Positions 1 to 6,069 of a stretch of DNA of 6,069 bases are shown in pieces. Position numbers and translations under genes: made by a program. Origin of the DNA: an uncultured Pseudomonadota bacterium (GTDB taxonomy: Bacteria > Myxococcota_A > UBA9042 > CAIXZC01); the NCBI GenBank assembly GCA_937884235.1, contig CALGBT010000407.1:1-6069 (forward strand), in the 5' to 3' direction. The notes below the pieces were generated by a model, which made no database searches, was not told where the DNA came from, and was given only the letters and a program-made list of their open reading frames with translations. Every line of letters begins with the position of its first letter. The first letter of the stretch is position 1.

Positions 1-2
1 CG

Positions 3-110
3 TTTGGCAGCAAAGCCGAGATCATGGTGACGCCCCGCAACTCATTGCGAGTGCGGGCGTATCGCTGCGAGAATCCGGCTTGCCTGCATCTTGAGTTTGC
101 GGCATCGTGA
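3..110 (+). CDS. C-terminal end of a small zinc-ribbon-like protein (partial)
   Basis: The frame is open from the window edge to TGA at 108-110 and gives 35 residues ending RVRAYRCENPACLHLEFAAS. The ending, a basic/hydrophobic strand, then a Cys pair (C-x4-C), then a short LEF strand before the stop, resembles the last knuckle of small bacterial zinc-ribbon proteins that finish in the style of 'AYxCxxCGxxEfy'. The first Cys pair would lie upstream, outside the window. The spacing is C-x4-C rather than the common C-x2-C, a form also seen in some knuckles ('CxNPxC'). The stop overlaps a possible GTG start of the next frame (107), but the lipoprotein is better started at 158, leaving 47 bases between the genes. 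Being a real gene end is likely; the zinc-ribbon reading is inference from one knuckle. Confidence 0.45.
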   Translation, partial: FGSKAEIMVTPRNSLRVRAYRCENPACLHLEFAAS

Positions 111-144
111 GGCGCTTTGGCACCCATCGGACAATAATCACTGT

Positions 145-149
145 AGAGG
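145..149 (+). promoter_or_regulatory. Ribosome binding site that decides the lipoprotein start
   Basis: AGAGG lies 8 bases before the ATG at 158. Neither alternative start, GTG 107 or ATG 176, has such a clear purine-rich site at the right distance. Starting at 158 also places a basic residue and a hydrophobic stretch directly in front of the lipobox, as a lipoprotein signal peptide needs. Confidence 0.55.
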
Positions 150-157
150 TTGGCAGG

Positions 158-220
158 ATGACATGTTGGCTGAGAATGGCGTTGGTGGCAGGAGCGCTCA
201 CAGGTGTTATTGCTGGCTGT
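158..220 (+). other. Lipoprotein signal peptide with lipobox
   Basis: The 20-residue leader has a short n-region (MTCWLR) and a hydrophobic core MALVAGALTGVIAG, and ends at Cys21 in the context I-A-G-C. This fits cleavage by signal peptidase II and lipidation of Cys21. ATG 176 (Met7) would leave a leader of only 14 residues without a basic n-region, so it is less likely. Confidence 0.8.
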
Positions 221-2644
221 AGCGGTGAGTCGGGGTCCTCTGACGGGACCGGCGCTGAGGTGGAGACGGCTCTCTATGATGCTGCTGAGGCGGGGATTTC
301 TGACCTCAATGGAGGCGATGCTGGTCCCGACCTCGATGTTGTGGTTGACCTCACCGCGGATCTATCCCTCGATCTGGGTGGGGAGGCGGTGGACGCAGTG
401 TTGGAGATCGTCGACGTGGTTGACCTGGCCCCCGAAATCTCGCCAGTTTGTGTCGAGGCAGCTGACTGCGAGGATGGCGACTATTGCACTGTCGACAAGT
501 GTGTCGCCGGCGGTTGCCTGCACCAGGCCAAGAACTGCGGCGACGGTAATAAGTGCACCGATGATTGGTGCGATCCGGCCAGTGGCCAGTGCATTCACGA
601 TATTGAGGAGTGCGATGATGGTAATCCGTGCTCCTGGGACAGCTGCCTGCCGGGTACCGGCTGTGCGCATGAGCCAATTCCCGACTGTTGCCCGGGAGCA
701 CTGCTCTCGGCCCAGGGGTTCGAGGAATCCTTGAACTGGACTATCGTCCCGGAGTTTTCCCCCGAGGACTCCACGGCCACCTGGCAGATTTCCTCGAAGC
801 GGGCCCATGGTGGCGAGTCGAGCCTCTATTTCGGTAGCATCGAATCGGATAACTATGACTTCGATGGACGGCTCAGAGTTTTTGCCGAGACGCTACCCTT
901 TGTGCTCTCCTCCAAGGCCGCTTCTGAACTCCGGTTCTGGGTATGGATGAATGTTGAGCAGTCCGTGAGTTACGATACTTTCACCGTCTTTGTTATCAGT
1001 GAGGACGGGATGGTGCCGGTCTTTGGCAAAGAGCCCATGACCCAGATGAAGAAGTGGAAGGCGAAGCTCGTTGACCTGAAAGCCTTTCGTGGCAAGACCA
1101 TCAAGATTCGTCTGGTTTTCGACTCCATCGATGGGCACGACAACGCTTACGAGGGCATATACATCGACGACTTCGAGATGTGGGAACTCTGTCCCGACGA
1201 TGGTTGCATCACCAAGGTTGAGTGCAACGACGGGCAGGTCTGCACTGTTGATACCTGCGCTGATGGTGTTTGCGAGTACGTCTTCGTTGAAGATTGCTGC
1301 ATGAATCTGGGGGACTGCCTGGATACGGATCCATGCACTCTTGATGCCTGCAAGGACAACATCTGCGCGCCGCTCACCATCGCCCCACCCTACTGCTGCT
1401 ACGTCGAGGCCGACTGCGACGACGACAATGTCTGCACGTTGGATGTCTGCGATGAGTCAGGCATTTGCCTCCATCCGCCATCGCAAGCTCCGGGTTGTTG
1501 CGAGGCCAATGCCGACTGTGACGACGGGAATCCCTGTACGGACAGTATCTGTAATCCTGATGACTCTTCGTGCTACTTCCCGTTCAACACCATCCCTTGC
1601 GATGATGCGGACAAGTGCACCAAGAGCGACCATTGCATCGAGGGGTCCTGTGGTGGCGACCCGGTGGTTTGCAGTGATGGCAACAACTGCACTTACGATG
1701 AGTGCCATCCGCAAAATGGTTGCTACTATCCTAACATCCCTCAGGGGGCCGAGTGCGATGATCTAAACAATTGCACGGCGGGTGATGTTTGTCTGCTTGG
1801 CGAGTGTGGAGGCGAGTGGATCGACGGCTGCTGTCTCCAGGATGTCGATTGCAATGACGACGATGATTGCACCACCGACAAGTGCACCGAGAATTTGTGC
1901 CAGAATATAAATATCTGCTGTTACTCCGACGAGGAGTGCGACGACTTCGACGACGTGTGCACCATCGACTCTTGCGTGGAAGGAGGCTGTGTCTATGAGC
2001 CTACCGGGGTTGAGGGTTGCTGCCTCAGCGTGATCTTCCGGGACGACTTCTCCACGGACAAGGGGTGGCAGTTCGGCACGGAGTGGGAGCGTGACACCGC
2101 GCAGACTTCATCGGGTCAGTCCACGGGGAATCCTGACCCCGCGTCTGACCACACCGGGTCGGATGACAACTATCTTATTGGCTTGGTAGTCGGCGGCAAT
2201 GCCTCCACCATGCTGCACGATTTCTATTGGGCGACCTCGCCGGTGATTGACACGCTGAGCGCAACCAATCTGCATCTCTATTTCTGGCGTTTCCTGAACA
2301 GCGACTATGCTTCCTATATGGTTAACGCCGTCGACGTCTACAACGGGTCTGCGTGGAAGCGTATCTGGGAGAGCGGTGGGTCCCCGGGGGTTCAGGATAG
2401 TTCGTGGCAATTCCTGGACTACAACGTGACGGCGCACAAGAGCAGTGTCTTCCAGGTTCGCTTTGGCTTCAAGATTGGCTCGGGTGGCGTCTTCACCATG
2501 TCGAGTTGGAACGTTGACGATGTGGTGCTTACCGACATGCCCGGTGGCGCTGCTCCGGGTATCTGTTGCAGCTACGACACTGATTGTCAGGGTATTTATC
2601 CTGGGGCCGCGACTTGTGTTGGTGGGATGTGTGCGACGCCTTAG
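158..2644 (+). CDS. Cys-rich CTxDxC-repeat lipoprotein with two MAM-like beta-sandwich domains
   Basis: This is a predicted exported lipoprotein of 828 residues. The signal peptide has Arg6, a hydrophobic core (residues 7-20) and lipobox V-I-A-G-Cys21; Ser at +2 fits outer-membrane sorting by the E. coli rule. Residues 22-95 are an Asp-rich linker without Cys. Residues 98-178 hold three Cys-rich repeats and 345-622 nine more, with consensus CDDGNxCTxDxC...GxC, matching the slime-mould CTDC repeat type (Pfam Dicty_CTDC). Between and after them lie two Cys-free domains, about 180-343 and 623-796, that look like jelly-roll/MAM-type beta-sandwiches; their ends read GIYIDDFEMWE and SSWNVDDVVL. A short tail (803-828) carries five Cys. 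I count 72 Cys in total; those after Cys21 are presumably disulfide-bonded outside the cytoplasm. No protease or hydrolase motif is visible. An adhesive, carbohydrate-binding or structural surface role is inference. A GTG at 107 could add 17 residues but would spoil the signal peptide. Confidence 0.9.
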   Translation: MTCWLRMALVAGALTGVIAGCSGESGSSDGTGAEVETALYDAAEAGISDLNGGDAGPDLDVVVDLTADLSLDLGGEAVDAVLEIVDVVDLAPEISPVCVEAADCEDGDYCTVDKCVAGGCLHQAKNCGDGNKCTDDWCDPASGQCIHDIEECDDGNPCSWDSCLPGTGCAHEPIPDCCPGALLSAQGFEESLNWTIVPEFSPEDSTATWQISSKRAHGGESSLYFGSIESDNYDFDGRLRVFAETLPFVLSSKAASELRFWVWMNVEQSVSYDTFTVFVISEDGMVPVFGKEPMTQMKKWKAKLVDLKAFRGKTIKIRLVFDSIDGHDNAYEGIYIDDFEMWELCPDDGCITKVECNDGQVCTVDTCADGVCEYVFVEDCCMNLGDCLDTDPCTLDACKDNICAPLTIAPPYCCYVEADCDDDNVCTLDVCDESGICLHPPSQAPGCCEANADCDDGNPCTDSICNPDDSSCYFPFNTIPCDDADKCTKSDHCIEGSCGGDPVVCSDGNNCTYDECHPQNGCYYPNIPQGAECDDLNNCTAGDVCLLGECGGEWIDGCCLQDVDCNDDDDCTTDKCTENLCQNINICCYSDEECDDFDDVCTIDSCVEGGCVYEPTGVEGCCLSVIFRDDFSTDKGWQFGTEWERDTAQTSSGQSTGNPDPASDHTGSDDNYLIGLVVGGNASTMLHDFYWATSPVIDTLSATNLHLYFWRFLNSDYASYMVNAVDVYNGSAWKRIWESGGSPGVQDSSWQFLDYNVTAHKSSVFQVRFGFKIGSGGVFTMSSWNVDDVVLTDMPGGAAPGICCSYDTDCQGIYPGAATCVGGMCATP
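449..691 (+). repeat. Cys-rich repeat block 1: three CTxDxC units
   Basis: Residues 98-178 of the lipoprotein. The unit cores are CTVDKC (110-115), CTDDWC (133-138) and CSWDSC (158-163, Ser in place of Thr). Each is preceded by an acidic C-x-D-G stretch (CEDGDY, CGDGNK, CDDGNP) and followed by a G-x-C. The block closes with the double Cys 177-178 directly before the first beta-sandwich domain. The repeat is clear in the protein but diverged in the DNA, so it is not a recent tandem duplication. Confidence 0.85.
695..1186 (+). other. First Cys-free beta-sandwich-like domain of the lipoprotein
   Basis: Residues about 180-343. Features are an opening phrase typical of MAM/jelly-roll modules (FEESLNWTI), an aromatic 'TATWQIS' followed by 'HGGESSLYFG', a strand ELRFWVWMNVE, and the closing GIYIDDFEMWE. 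This order (W..., SLYFG, LRFWVWM, IDDFE) matches bacterial MAM-like or 'choice-of-anchor J' domains, which are often carbohydrate- or cell-surface-binding modules. No Cys occurs between 178 and 345. The fold is inferred from the pattern only. Confidence 0.6.
1190..2023 (+). repeat. Cys-rich repeat block 2: nine CTxDxC-type units
   Basis: Residues 345-622 of the lipoprotein. The unit cores begin at residues 362 (CTVDTC), 393 (CTLDAC), 426 (CTLDVC), 460 (CTDSIC), 487 (CTKSDHC), 511 (CTYDEC), 539 (CTAGDVC), 571 (CTTDKC) and 601 (CTIDSC). Two units (487 and 539) have one extra residue in the core and share a GxCGG follow-up, a second subtype. Units are often joined by a Cys-Cys pair (380-381, 413-414, 447-448, 558-559, 587-588, 621-622). 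The acidic CDDGNPC/CNDDDDC segments could bind calcium, but that is conjecture. Confidence 0.85.
2024..2545 (+). other. Second Cys-free domain, MAM-like, of the lipoprotein
   Basis: Residues about 623-796. It opens with IFRDDFSTDKGWQFG, has LHLYFWRFLNSD and 'VDVYNGSAWKRIWESGG' in the middle, then FQVRFGF, and closes with SSWNVDDVVL. The run of strands, the 'W...iwe' segment and the final 'SsWN-DDV' are typical of MAM-like beta-sandwich modules. It lacks Cys although it is flanked by Cys-rich segments. It looks more like a standard MAM-type domain than the first one. Ligand unknown. Confidence 0.65.
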
Positions 2645-2661
2645 TCGATGTTTGCCTCGGT
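2645..2661. other. 17-base gap between convergent stops
   Basis: The lipoprotein stop TAG (2642-2644) and the dnaE2 stop (minus strand, 2664-2662) are separated by 17 bases. No GC-rich hairpin followed by a T run is present here, so transcripts from both sides probably run into the opposite gene or end by another route, such as Rho. Confidence 0.7.
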
Positions 2662-5600
2662 CTATCTGAATTCCCGCATTTGAATCCTCTCTCGTTCAAA
2701 CTCCATGTGGATTCCCGTTACTTTCTCGACCTTGATATTGAGCACGCCATCGGCCTTTTCGAGGATGCCTTGGACCAGTAGCACCGGTTCTTCCAGGATT
2801 GCCTGGCGATAGCGCTGAAAGGTCTGGCGGTAGATGACCAGATTATGGAAGCCGGTGTGGTCTTCCAGGGTCATGAAGAGCACTCCTCCTGCGGTGGGGG
2901 GGCGCTGCTTGATTACCGACAGTCCGCCCACGAGAATGCGGCGGCCGTGTTGGGCCTCCTTGAGTTGCTCAGCAGTGCAGAAGTTGCGTCGTGTTTTCAA
3001 GCGCGGATAGACCAGTTCAAAGGGGTGTTGGGAGAGGAAGACGCTGGTGGCATCGACGTCGGCCAGGACGACTTCCCAGGGGTTGAGCGCCGACTGGTCG
3101 GCCGGTGGGGTAAAGATGGGGTGTCCGGCAAAGAGCGCTTCGTGGGCCTGTCCCAGGGAGAGCACTGCCCAGAGCGCGGCACGTCGCTCGAGGCCAAACC
3201 CGGCCAGGGCTCCGGCCAGGGCCAATTTGAGCAGTACGTGGGTGGGGACCCGAGTGCGCTGGATGAGTGTTTCGAGGTTGTCGAAGGGGCCGTGGCTGCT
3301 GCGCTCGTCGAGGAGTTTCTCGGCCACTTCCCGCGGCAGGCCGCGTACGAGACGCAAGCCGATGCGGAGCGCGGGAAGGGAGGTGCCGGTGCAGCCGGCG
3401 GGGGACCGGGCTGCACCGGCAGCTGGTGAGGCGGGAGGTGGATGCGTGGATGTCGGCAAGAGGTGGGAGTCGCCAGGAGTAATCTCCACTGAACAATCCC
3501 AGCAGCTGGCATTGATGCAGATGGGGAGGATTGGAACCTCGTGGCGACGGGCATCCTCGACGATGGACGCCGGGGAGTAGAAACCCATGGGTTGGGAGTT
3601 GATGAGCGCGGCTGCAAAGAAGGCCGGGTGGTGGCATTTGAGATAGGATGAGGCATAGGCCAACAGAGCAAAGGAGGCCGCATGCGATTCCGGGAAGCCG
3701 TACTCCCCGAAGCCCCGGATCTGGTCGGATATCTGGCGTGCATAGTCGGGGGCCAGGCCGCGGTCCTCCATCTGCTTGATGAGCTTGTCGAGGAGGCCGT
3801 CAAGGCGCCCATTGGAGCGCCAGGTACCCATGGCTCGCCGCAGCTGGTCCGCCTCGCCACCGGTGAATCCGCCGGCCACCATGGCCAGCTTCATGACCTG
3901 CTCCTGGAAGAGGGGGACGCCGAAGGTGCGTCCCAGCACGGGTTCCAGTTCGGGGAGTGGATAGGTGACTGGTTCCAGGCCCTGGCGTCGCCGCAGATAG
4001 GGATGCACCATCTTACCTTGGATGGGTCCGGGCCGGACGATGGCGATTTCCACTACAAGATCATAGAAGTTGGCCGGGCGCAGGCGGGGTAGCATGCTCA
4101 TCTGGGCGCGGGATTCAATTTGGAAGACGCCCACGGTATCGGCGGCTCTGATCATACGATAGGTCGCGTCGTCCCCGGCGGGGATGGTTGCCAGATCGAG
4201 GTCTATCCCCTGTCCTTCCCGCACCAGGTCAAAGGCTTTGCGCAGGCAGGTGAGCATGCCCAGGCCAAGGATGTCGATCTTCAAGAGGCCGGCATCTTCC
4301 ACGTCCTCTTTGTCCCACTGAATGACCGTGCGGTCGTCCATCCGGCCGGGTTCTACGGGGACCAGGCTGTCCACTGGAATGTCCGAAATGATAAATCCGC
4401 CGACATGAATGGAGAGGTGTCGGGGGAAGGCTTGCAGGCGTCGCACCAGGGATTGGTAGAACTGGAGGCGGGGGTGGGCCGGGGAGAAGCCGGCGCTGCG
4501 CACCGCGGCCTCCCACCAGTCTTCCTGGTCCCGGCGAAAGGAAGCGGCGAGGTTGGAGAGGCGGGTCACCTGGGGGAGCGAGAAGCCCAGCGCTTTGCCC
4601 ACGTCACGAATTGCGCTGCGGGTGCGGTAGCGGATGAATTCCGCCACCATGGCGGCGCGCCGCCGGCCGTAGCGTTGGTAGATATACTGGATGACCTCTT
4701 CGCGGCGTTCGTGCTCAAAGTCCACGTCAATGTCGGGGGGCTCATCCCGTTCCCGGGAGATAAAGCGTTCAAAAAGCAGACTGGAGCGGGCCGGGTCTAC
4801 GGAGGTGATGCCCAGTACGTAGCAGACCGCGGAGTTGGCGGCGGAACCTCGTCCCTGGCAGAGGATCCCCAAACCACGGGCATGGGCGACGATGTCGTAC
4901 ATGGTGATGAAGTAGTTGGCGTAGTGCAACTCGTCGATGAGTTGGAGTTCGTGATCGAGTAATTGCCGGACACTCCCTGGGAGGCCCCCTGGATAGCGTC
5001 CCCGTGCCCCCTCCCAGGTGAGGTTATGGAGGTGGCCGATGGGGGTCTGGTTGGAGGGGACGACTTCACGTGGATAGTGGTAGCGCAGTTCGGCCAGGGA
5101 GAAGTTGCAGCGGTCGGCAATCTGCACGGTGCGCTCCACGGCCCCGGGGAGGTCCTGGTAGAGGCGCCGGAAGGTGGCGGGGTGCGAGAGGGTGAAGTTG
5201 GCGTTGGGCAGCAGGGCCTGGCCGGCGAGGCTCTCCAGTGGTTGTTGGTGGCGGATGGCACAGAGGACATCGGCGAGGTCCTTGCGCTGGGGATGGTGAA
5301 AGAAAATGGAAGGGGCTGCGACGAGCGGAAGACGGTGGCGCCGAGCCCCTTCTTTTACTGCTTCAAGCCGGTGTTCATCCCCTGGTGTCATGGTGCGGGC
5401 GACACCGGCATAGAGGCGATCACCAAAGCGTTCCTTGAGTGCGTCGGTGTAAGATTCCCGGTGGAGTGCGGGGTGGATGAGAATGACGTGTCGACCACAG
5501 TTGTGAAGCAGTTCCCGGGTGGTCACCCGGCTGCTCCCCTTTTCGGCGGCGCCGCGGCCGATGGTGATAATCCGGCAGATGGCAGCGTAGCCCCGCTTGG

Positions 5601-5844
5601 TCATGGCCATAAGGGTCACGGGGGGGCCGTCGCTGCGGGTGATGGTCGCCCCCACCAGCAGTTTGATGCCCAGCTCCCGGGCGGTGACGTGGGCGCGGAT
5701 GATGCCGTACATGCCGTCCCGGTCGGTGATGGCGATGGCGGGCAGATCAAAGGCTGCGGCCCTGGCTACCAGTTCTTCGGGGAAGGAGGCTCCTTCGAGG
5801 AATGAATAGTTGGAGAAGACGCTGAGTGGGGCATACCTAATCAT
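2662..5844 (-). CDS. dnaE2: Error-prone DNA polymerase III alpha subunit DnaE2 (ImuC)
   Basis: A C-family polymerase of 1060 residues, the usual DnaE2 length, acting in damage-induced translesion synthesis on the chromosome with ImuA/ImuB and the beta clamp. In order: PHP domain (about 4-200), polymerase core with GRGSAANS (331-338), PPDIDVDF (369-376), HVGGFIISD (480-488), WDKEDVEDAGLLKIDILGLG (510-529) and the finger/thumb region to about 780. A Pro/Ala-rich insert (788-825), helix-hairpin-helix region (about 826-895) and OB fold (about 967-1045) follow, and the end MREFR matches the usual DnaE2 ending. Catalytic Asp371, Asp373 and Asp524 are all present, so the enzyme should be active. The PHP HxH motif is replaced by Ser-Val-Phe (8-10), so no metal-dependent PHP activity is expected. 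The ATG at 5844 is chosen because homology begins there; the frame upstream lies inside the preceding gene. It overlaps that gene by 8 bp, so it is very likely co-translated. Confidence 0.95.
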   Translation of the reverse strand: MIRYAPLSVFSNYSFLEGASFPEELVARAAAFDLPAIAITDRDGMYGIIRAHVTARELGIKLLVGATITRSDGPPVTLMAMTKRGYAAICRIITIGRGAAEKGSSRVTTRELLHNCGRHVILIHPALHRESYTDALKERFGDRLYAGVARTMTPGDEHRLEAVKEGARRHRLPLVAAPSIFFHHPQRKDLADVLCAIRHQQPLESLAGQALLPNANFTLSHPATFRRLYQDLPGAVERTVQIADRCNFSLAELRYHYPREVVPSNQTPIGHLHNLTWEGARGRYPGGLPGSVRQLLDHELQLIDELHYANYFITMYDIVAHARGLGILCQGRGSAANSAVCYVLGITSVDPARSSLLFERFISRERDEPPDIDVDFEHERREEVIQYIYQRYGRRRAAMVAEFIRYRTRSAIRDVGKALGFSLPQVTRLSNLAASFRRDQEDWWEAAVRSAGFSPAHPRLQFYQSLVRRLQAFPRHLSIHVGGFIISDIPVDSLVPVEPGRMDDRTVIQWDKEDVEDAGLLKIDILGLGMLTCLRKAFDLVREGQGIDLDLATIPAGDDATYRMIRAADTVGVFQIESRAQMSMLPRLRPANFYDLVVEIAIVRPGPIQGKMVHPYLRRRQGLEPVTYPLPELEPVLGRTFGVPLFQEQVMKLAMVAGGFTGGEADQLRRAMGTWRSNGRLDGLLDKLIKQMEDRGLAPDYARQISDQIRGFGEYGFPESHAASFALLAYASSYLKCHHPAFFAAALINSQPMGFYSPASIVEDARRHEVPILPICINASCWDCSVEITPGDSHLLPTSTHPPPASPAAGAARSPAGCTGTSLPALRIGLRLVRGLPREVAEKLLDERSSHGPFDNLETLIQRTRVPTHVLLKLALAGALAGFGLERRAALWAVLSLGQAHEALFAGHPIFTPPADQSALNPWEVVLADVDATSVFLSQHPFELVYPRLKTRRNFCTAEQLKEAQHGRRILVGGLSVIKQRPPTAGGVLFMTLEDHTGFHNLVIYRQTFQRYRQAILEEPVLLVQGILEKADGVLNIKVEKVTGIHMEFERERIQMREFR
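3370..3483 (-). other. Pro/Ala-rich low-complexity insert in DnaE2
   Basis: Residues 788-825 (EITPGDS... to ...TSLPAL) lie between the conserved WDCSVE and LRIGLRLVRGL segments. DnaE2 proteins normally have only a short loop here, from memory of the family. The insert is rich in Pro, Ala, Ser and Gly, keeps the frame, and contains a perfect inverted repeat in its DNA. It is probably a surface loop tolerated between the polymerase core and the helix-hairpin-helix region. Confidence 0.55.
3384..3421. repeat. Perfect 13-bp inverted repeat inside dnaE2
   Basis: The left arm TGCCGGTGCAGCC (3384-3396) is matched exactly by the right arm GGCTGCACCGGCA (3409-3421), with a 12-base loop. It encodes DnaE2 residues 808-821 in the Pro/Ala-rich insert. 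It is GC-rich with no T run, and lies in the middle of the coding region, so it is not a normal terminator. It could be a palindromic element that entered in frame (REP-like) or a chance product of GC-rich low-complexity DNA. Confidence 0.7.
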
Positions 5845-6069
5845 CGAGGGCCACCACCTCCCCAGGCTGTCGGTCTTGCACCCGCACCAGCACGGGGCGG
5901 TTCTGCCAGCGCAAACGGAAGTACTCGGTGTGCTGCCGAGCCATGGTGGTTGGTTCCCAGGCCTCGAAGACAAAGGCTGGGCTGGTGTTCTCGGTCTGGG
6001 GAGCCGGCAGGATTTCGGGGGGGCCATTGATGACCAGCAGCAACGGCAGGTCGCGGCTGCGCTCGTCAG
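5837..6069 (-). CDS. C-terminal end of probable ImuB (Y-family polymerase-like partner of DnaE2), partial
   Basis: The frame is open from the window edge (first full codon at 6067) to TAG at 5839-5837, giving 77 residues that end VRVQDRQPGEVVALDD. The strand pattern 'TEYFRLRWQNRPVLVRVQ' resembles the final beta strands of ImuB proteins, which end in a small domain after the inactive Y-family polymerase fold. ImuB normally lies directly upstream of dnaE2, binds the beta clamp and recruits DnaE2 to stalled forks. The 8-bp overlap with dnaE2 shows they share an operon. The visible part holds no diagnostic motif, so the name rests mainly on gene order; another cassette protein remains possible. 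I leave the symbol empty for that reason. Confidence 0.6.
   Translation of the reverse strand, partial: DERSRDLPLLLVINGPPEILPAPQTENTSPAFVFEAWEPTTMARQHTEYFRLRWQNRPVLVRVQDRQPGEVVALDD
5854..5861 (-). promoter_or_regulatory. Ribosome binding site of dnaE2 inside the upstream gene
   Basis: Read on the minus strand, GGAGGTGG (5861-5854) ends 9 bases before the ATG at 5844 and lies within the last codons of the upstream gene. With the overlapping stop and start this supports translational coupling. Confidence 0.5.

Noticed and set aside
107..157. GTG start at 107 for the lipoprotein, overlapping the preceding stop as GTGA
   Set aside because: It would add 17 mostly polar residues in front of the signal peptide; ATG 158 has a better ribosome binding site and a normal lipoprotein leader.
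110..157. Possible promoter before the lipoprotein gene
   Set aside because: AT-rich bases around 131-138 could mimic a -10 box, but no -35 box lies at proper spacing, so nothing can be supported.
449..2023. CRISPR array or DNA tandem repeat in the lipoprotein gene
   Set aside because: The periodicity is in the protein (Cys spacing); the DNA units differ in length and sequence and lie in one open frame.
2679..2700. TTTGAA/TTCAAA hairpin near the end of dnaE2 as a terminator
   Set aside because: The stem is only 6 bp and AT-rich, the loop has 10 bases, it lies inside the coding region, and no T run follows.
4120..5805. Two adjacent 280-codon plus-strand frames antisense to dnaE2, in the same frame and split by one stop at 4960-4962
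   Set aside because: They lie wholly opposite a clear polymerase gene, show only low-complexity Gly/Val/Asp-rich sequence, and match no family. Long antisense frames are expected from third-position GC bias.
5845..6027. 61-residue N-terminal extension of DnaE2
   Set aside because: Its sequence is Pro/Trp/Cys-rich without family similarity and overlaps the upstream gene in another frame. DnaE2 homology starts at the Met encoded at 5844, which has a ribosome binding site.

Overview
The window holds two nearly complete genes that converge, plus the ends of two more that run off the edges. The best guess for the host is a GC-rich Gram-negative bacterium of the former Deltaproteobacteria (Myxococcota, Bradymonadota or relatives). 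Two things suggest this. One is a large lipoprotein built of Cys/Asp-rich slime-mould-type (CTxDxC) repeats behind an Asp-rich linker. The other is a DnaE2-type polymerase whose N-terminus resembles the form I recall from that group. The assignment is inference; there is no rRNA or other marker gene here.

Left half, + strand: bases 3-110 are the last 35 codons of a small protein with a zinc-ribbon-like end. Next comes a lipoprotein of 828 residues (158-2644). Its layout is a lipobox, an Asp-rich linker, three Cys-rich repeats, a Cys-free beta-sandwich-like domain, nine more Cys-rich repeats, a second Cys-free MAM-like domain, and a short Cys-containing tail. It is probably anchored in the outer membrane and exposed at the surface or facing the periplasm, with an adhesive or carbohydrate-binding role. 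No enzyme active site is visible.

Right half, - strand: bases 2662-5844 encode an error-prone DNA polymerase III alpha subunit (DnaE2, also called ImuC) of 1060 residues. Its catalytic aspartates are intact, but the HxH metal motif of the PHP domain is lost. Its start overlaps by 8 bp the stop of an upstream gene (5837-6069, partial), whose end is compatible with ImuB, the usual partner in imuA-imuB-dnaE2 mutagenesis cassettes. Together they would form a damage-inducible translesion synthesis operon: ImuB links the polymerase to the sliding clamp, and DnaE2 extends past lesions. The operon promoter and any LexA box lie outside the window.

The lipoprotein gene and dnaE2 meet tail to tail with only 17 bases between their stops and no clear terminator. 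No tRNA, rRNA, CRISPR array, insertion sequence or prophage element was seen. The most unusual items are a perfect 13-bp inverted repeat inside a Pro/Ala-rich insert of dnaE2, the strict separation of Cys-rich and Cys-free modules in the lipoprotein, and the degenerate PHP motif. I did not find convincing evidence for a wholly new system.
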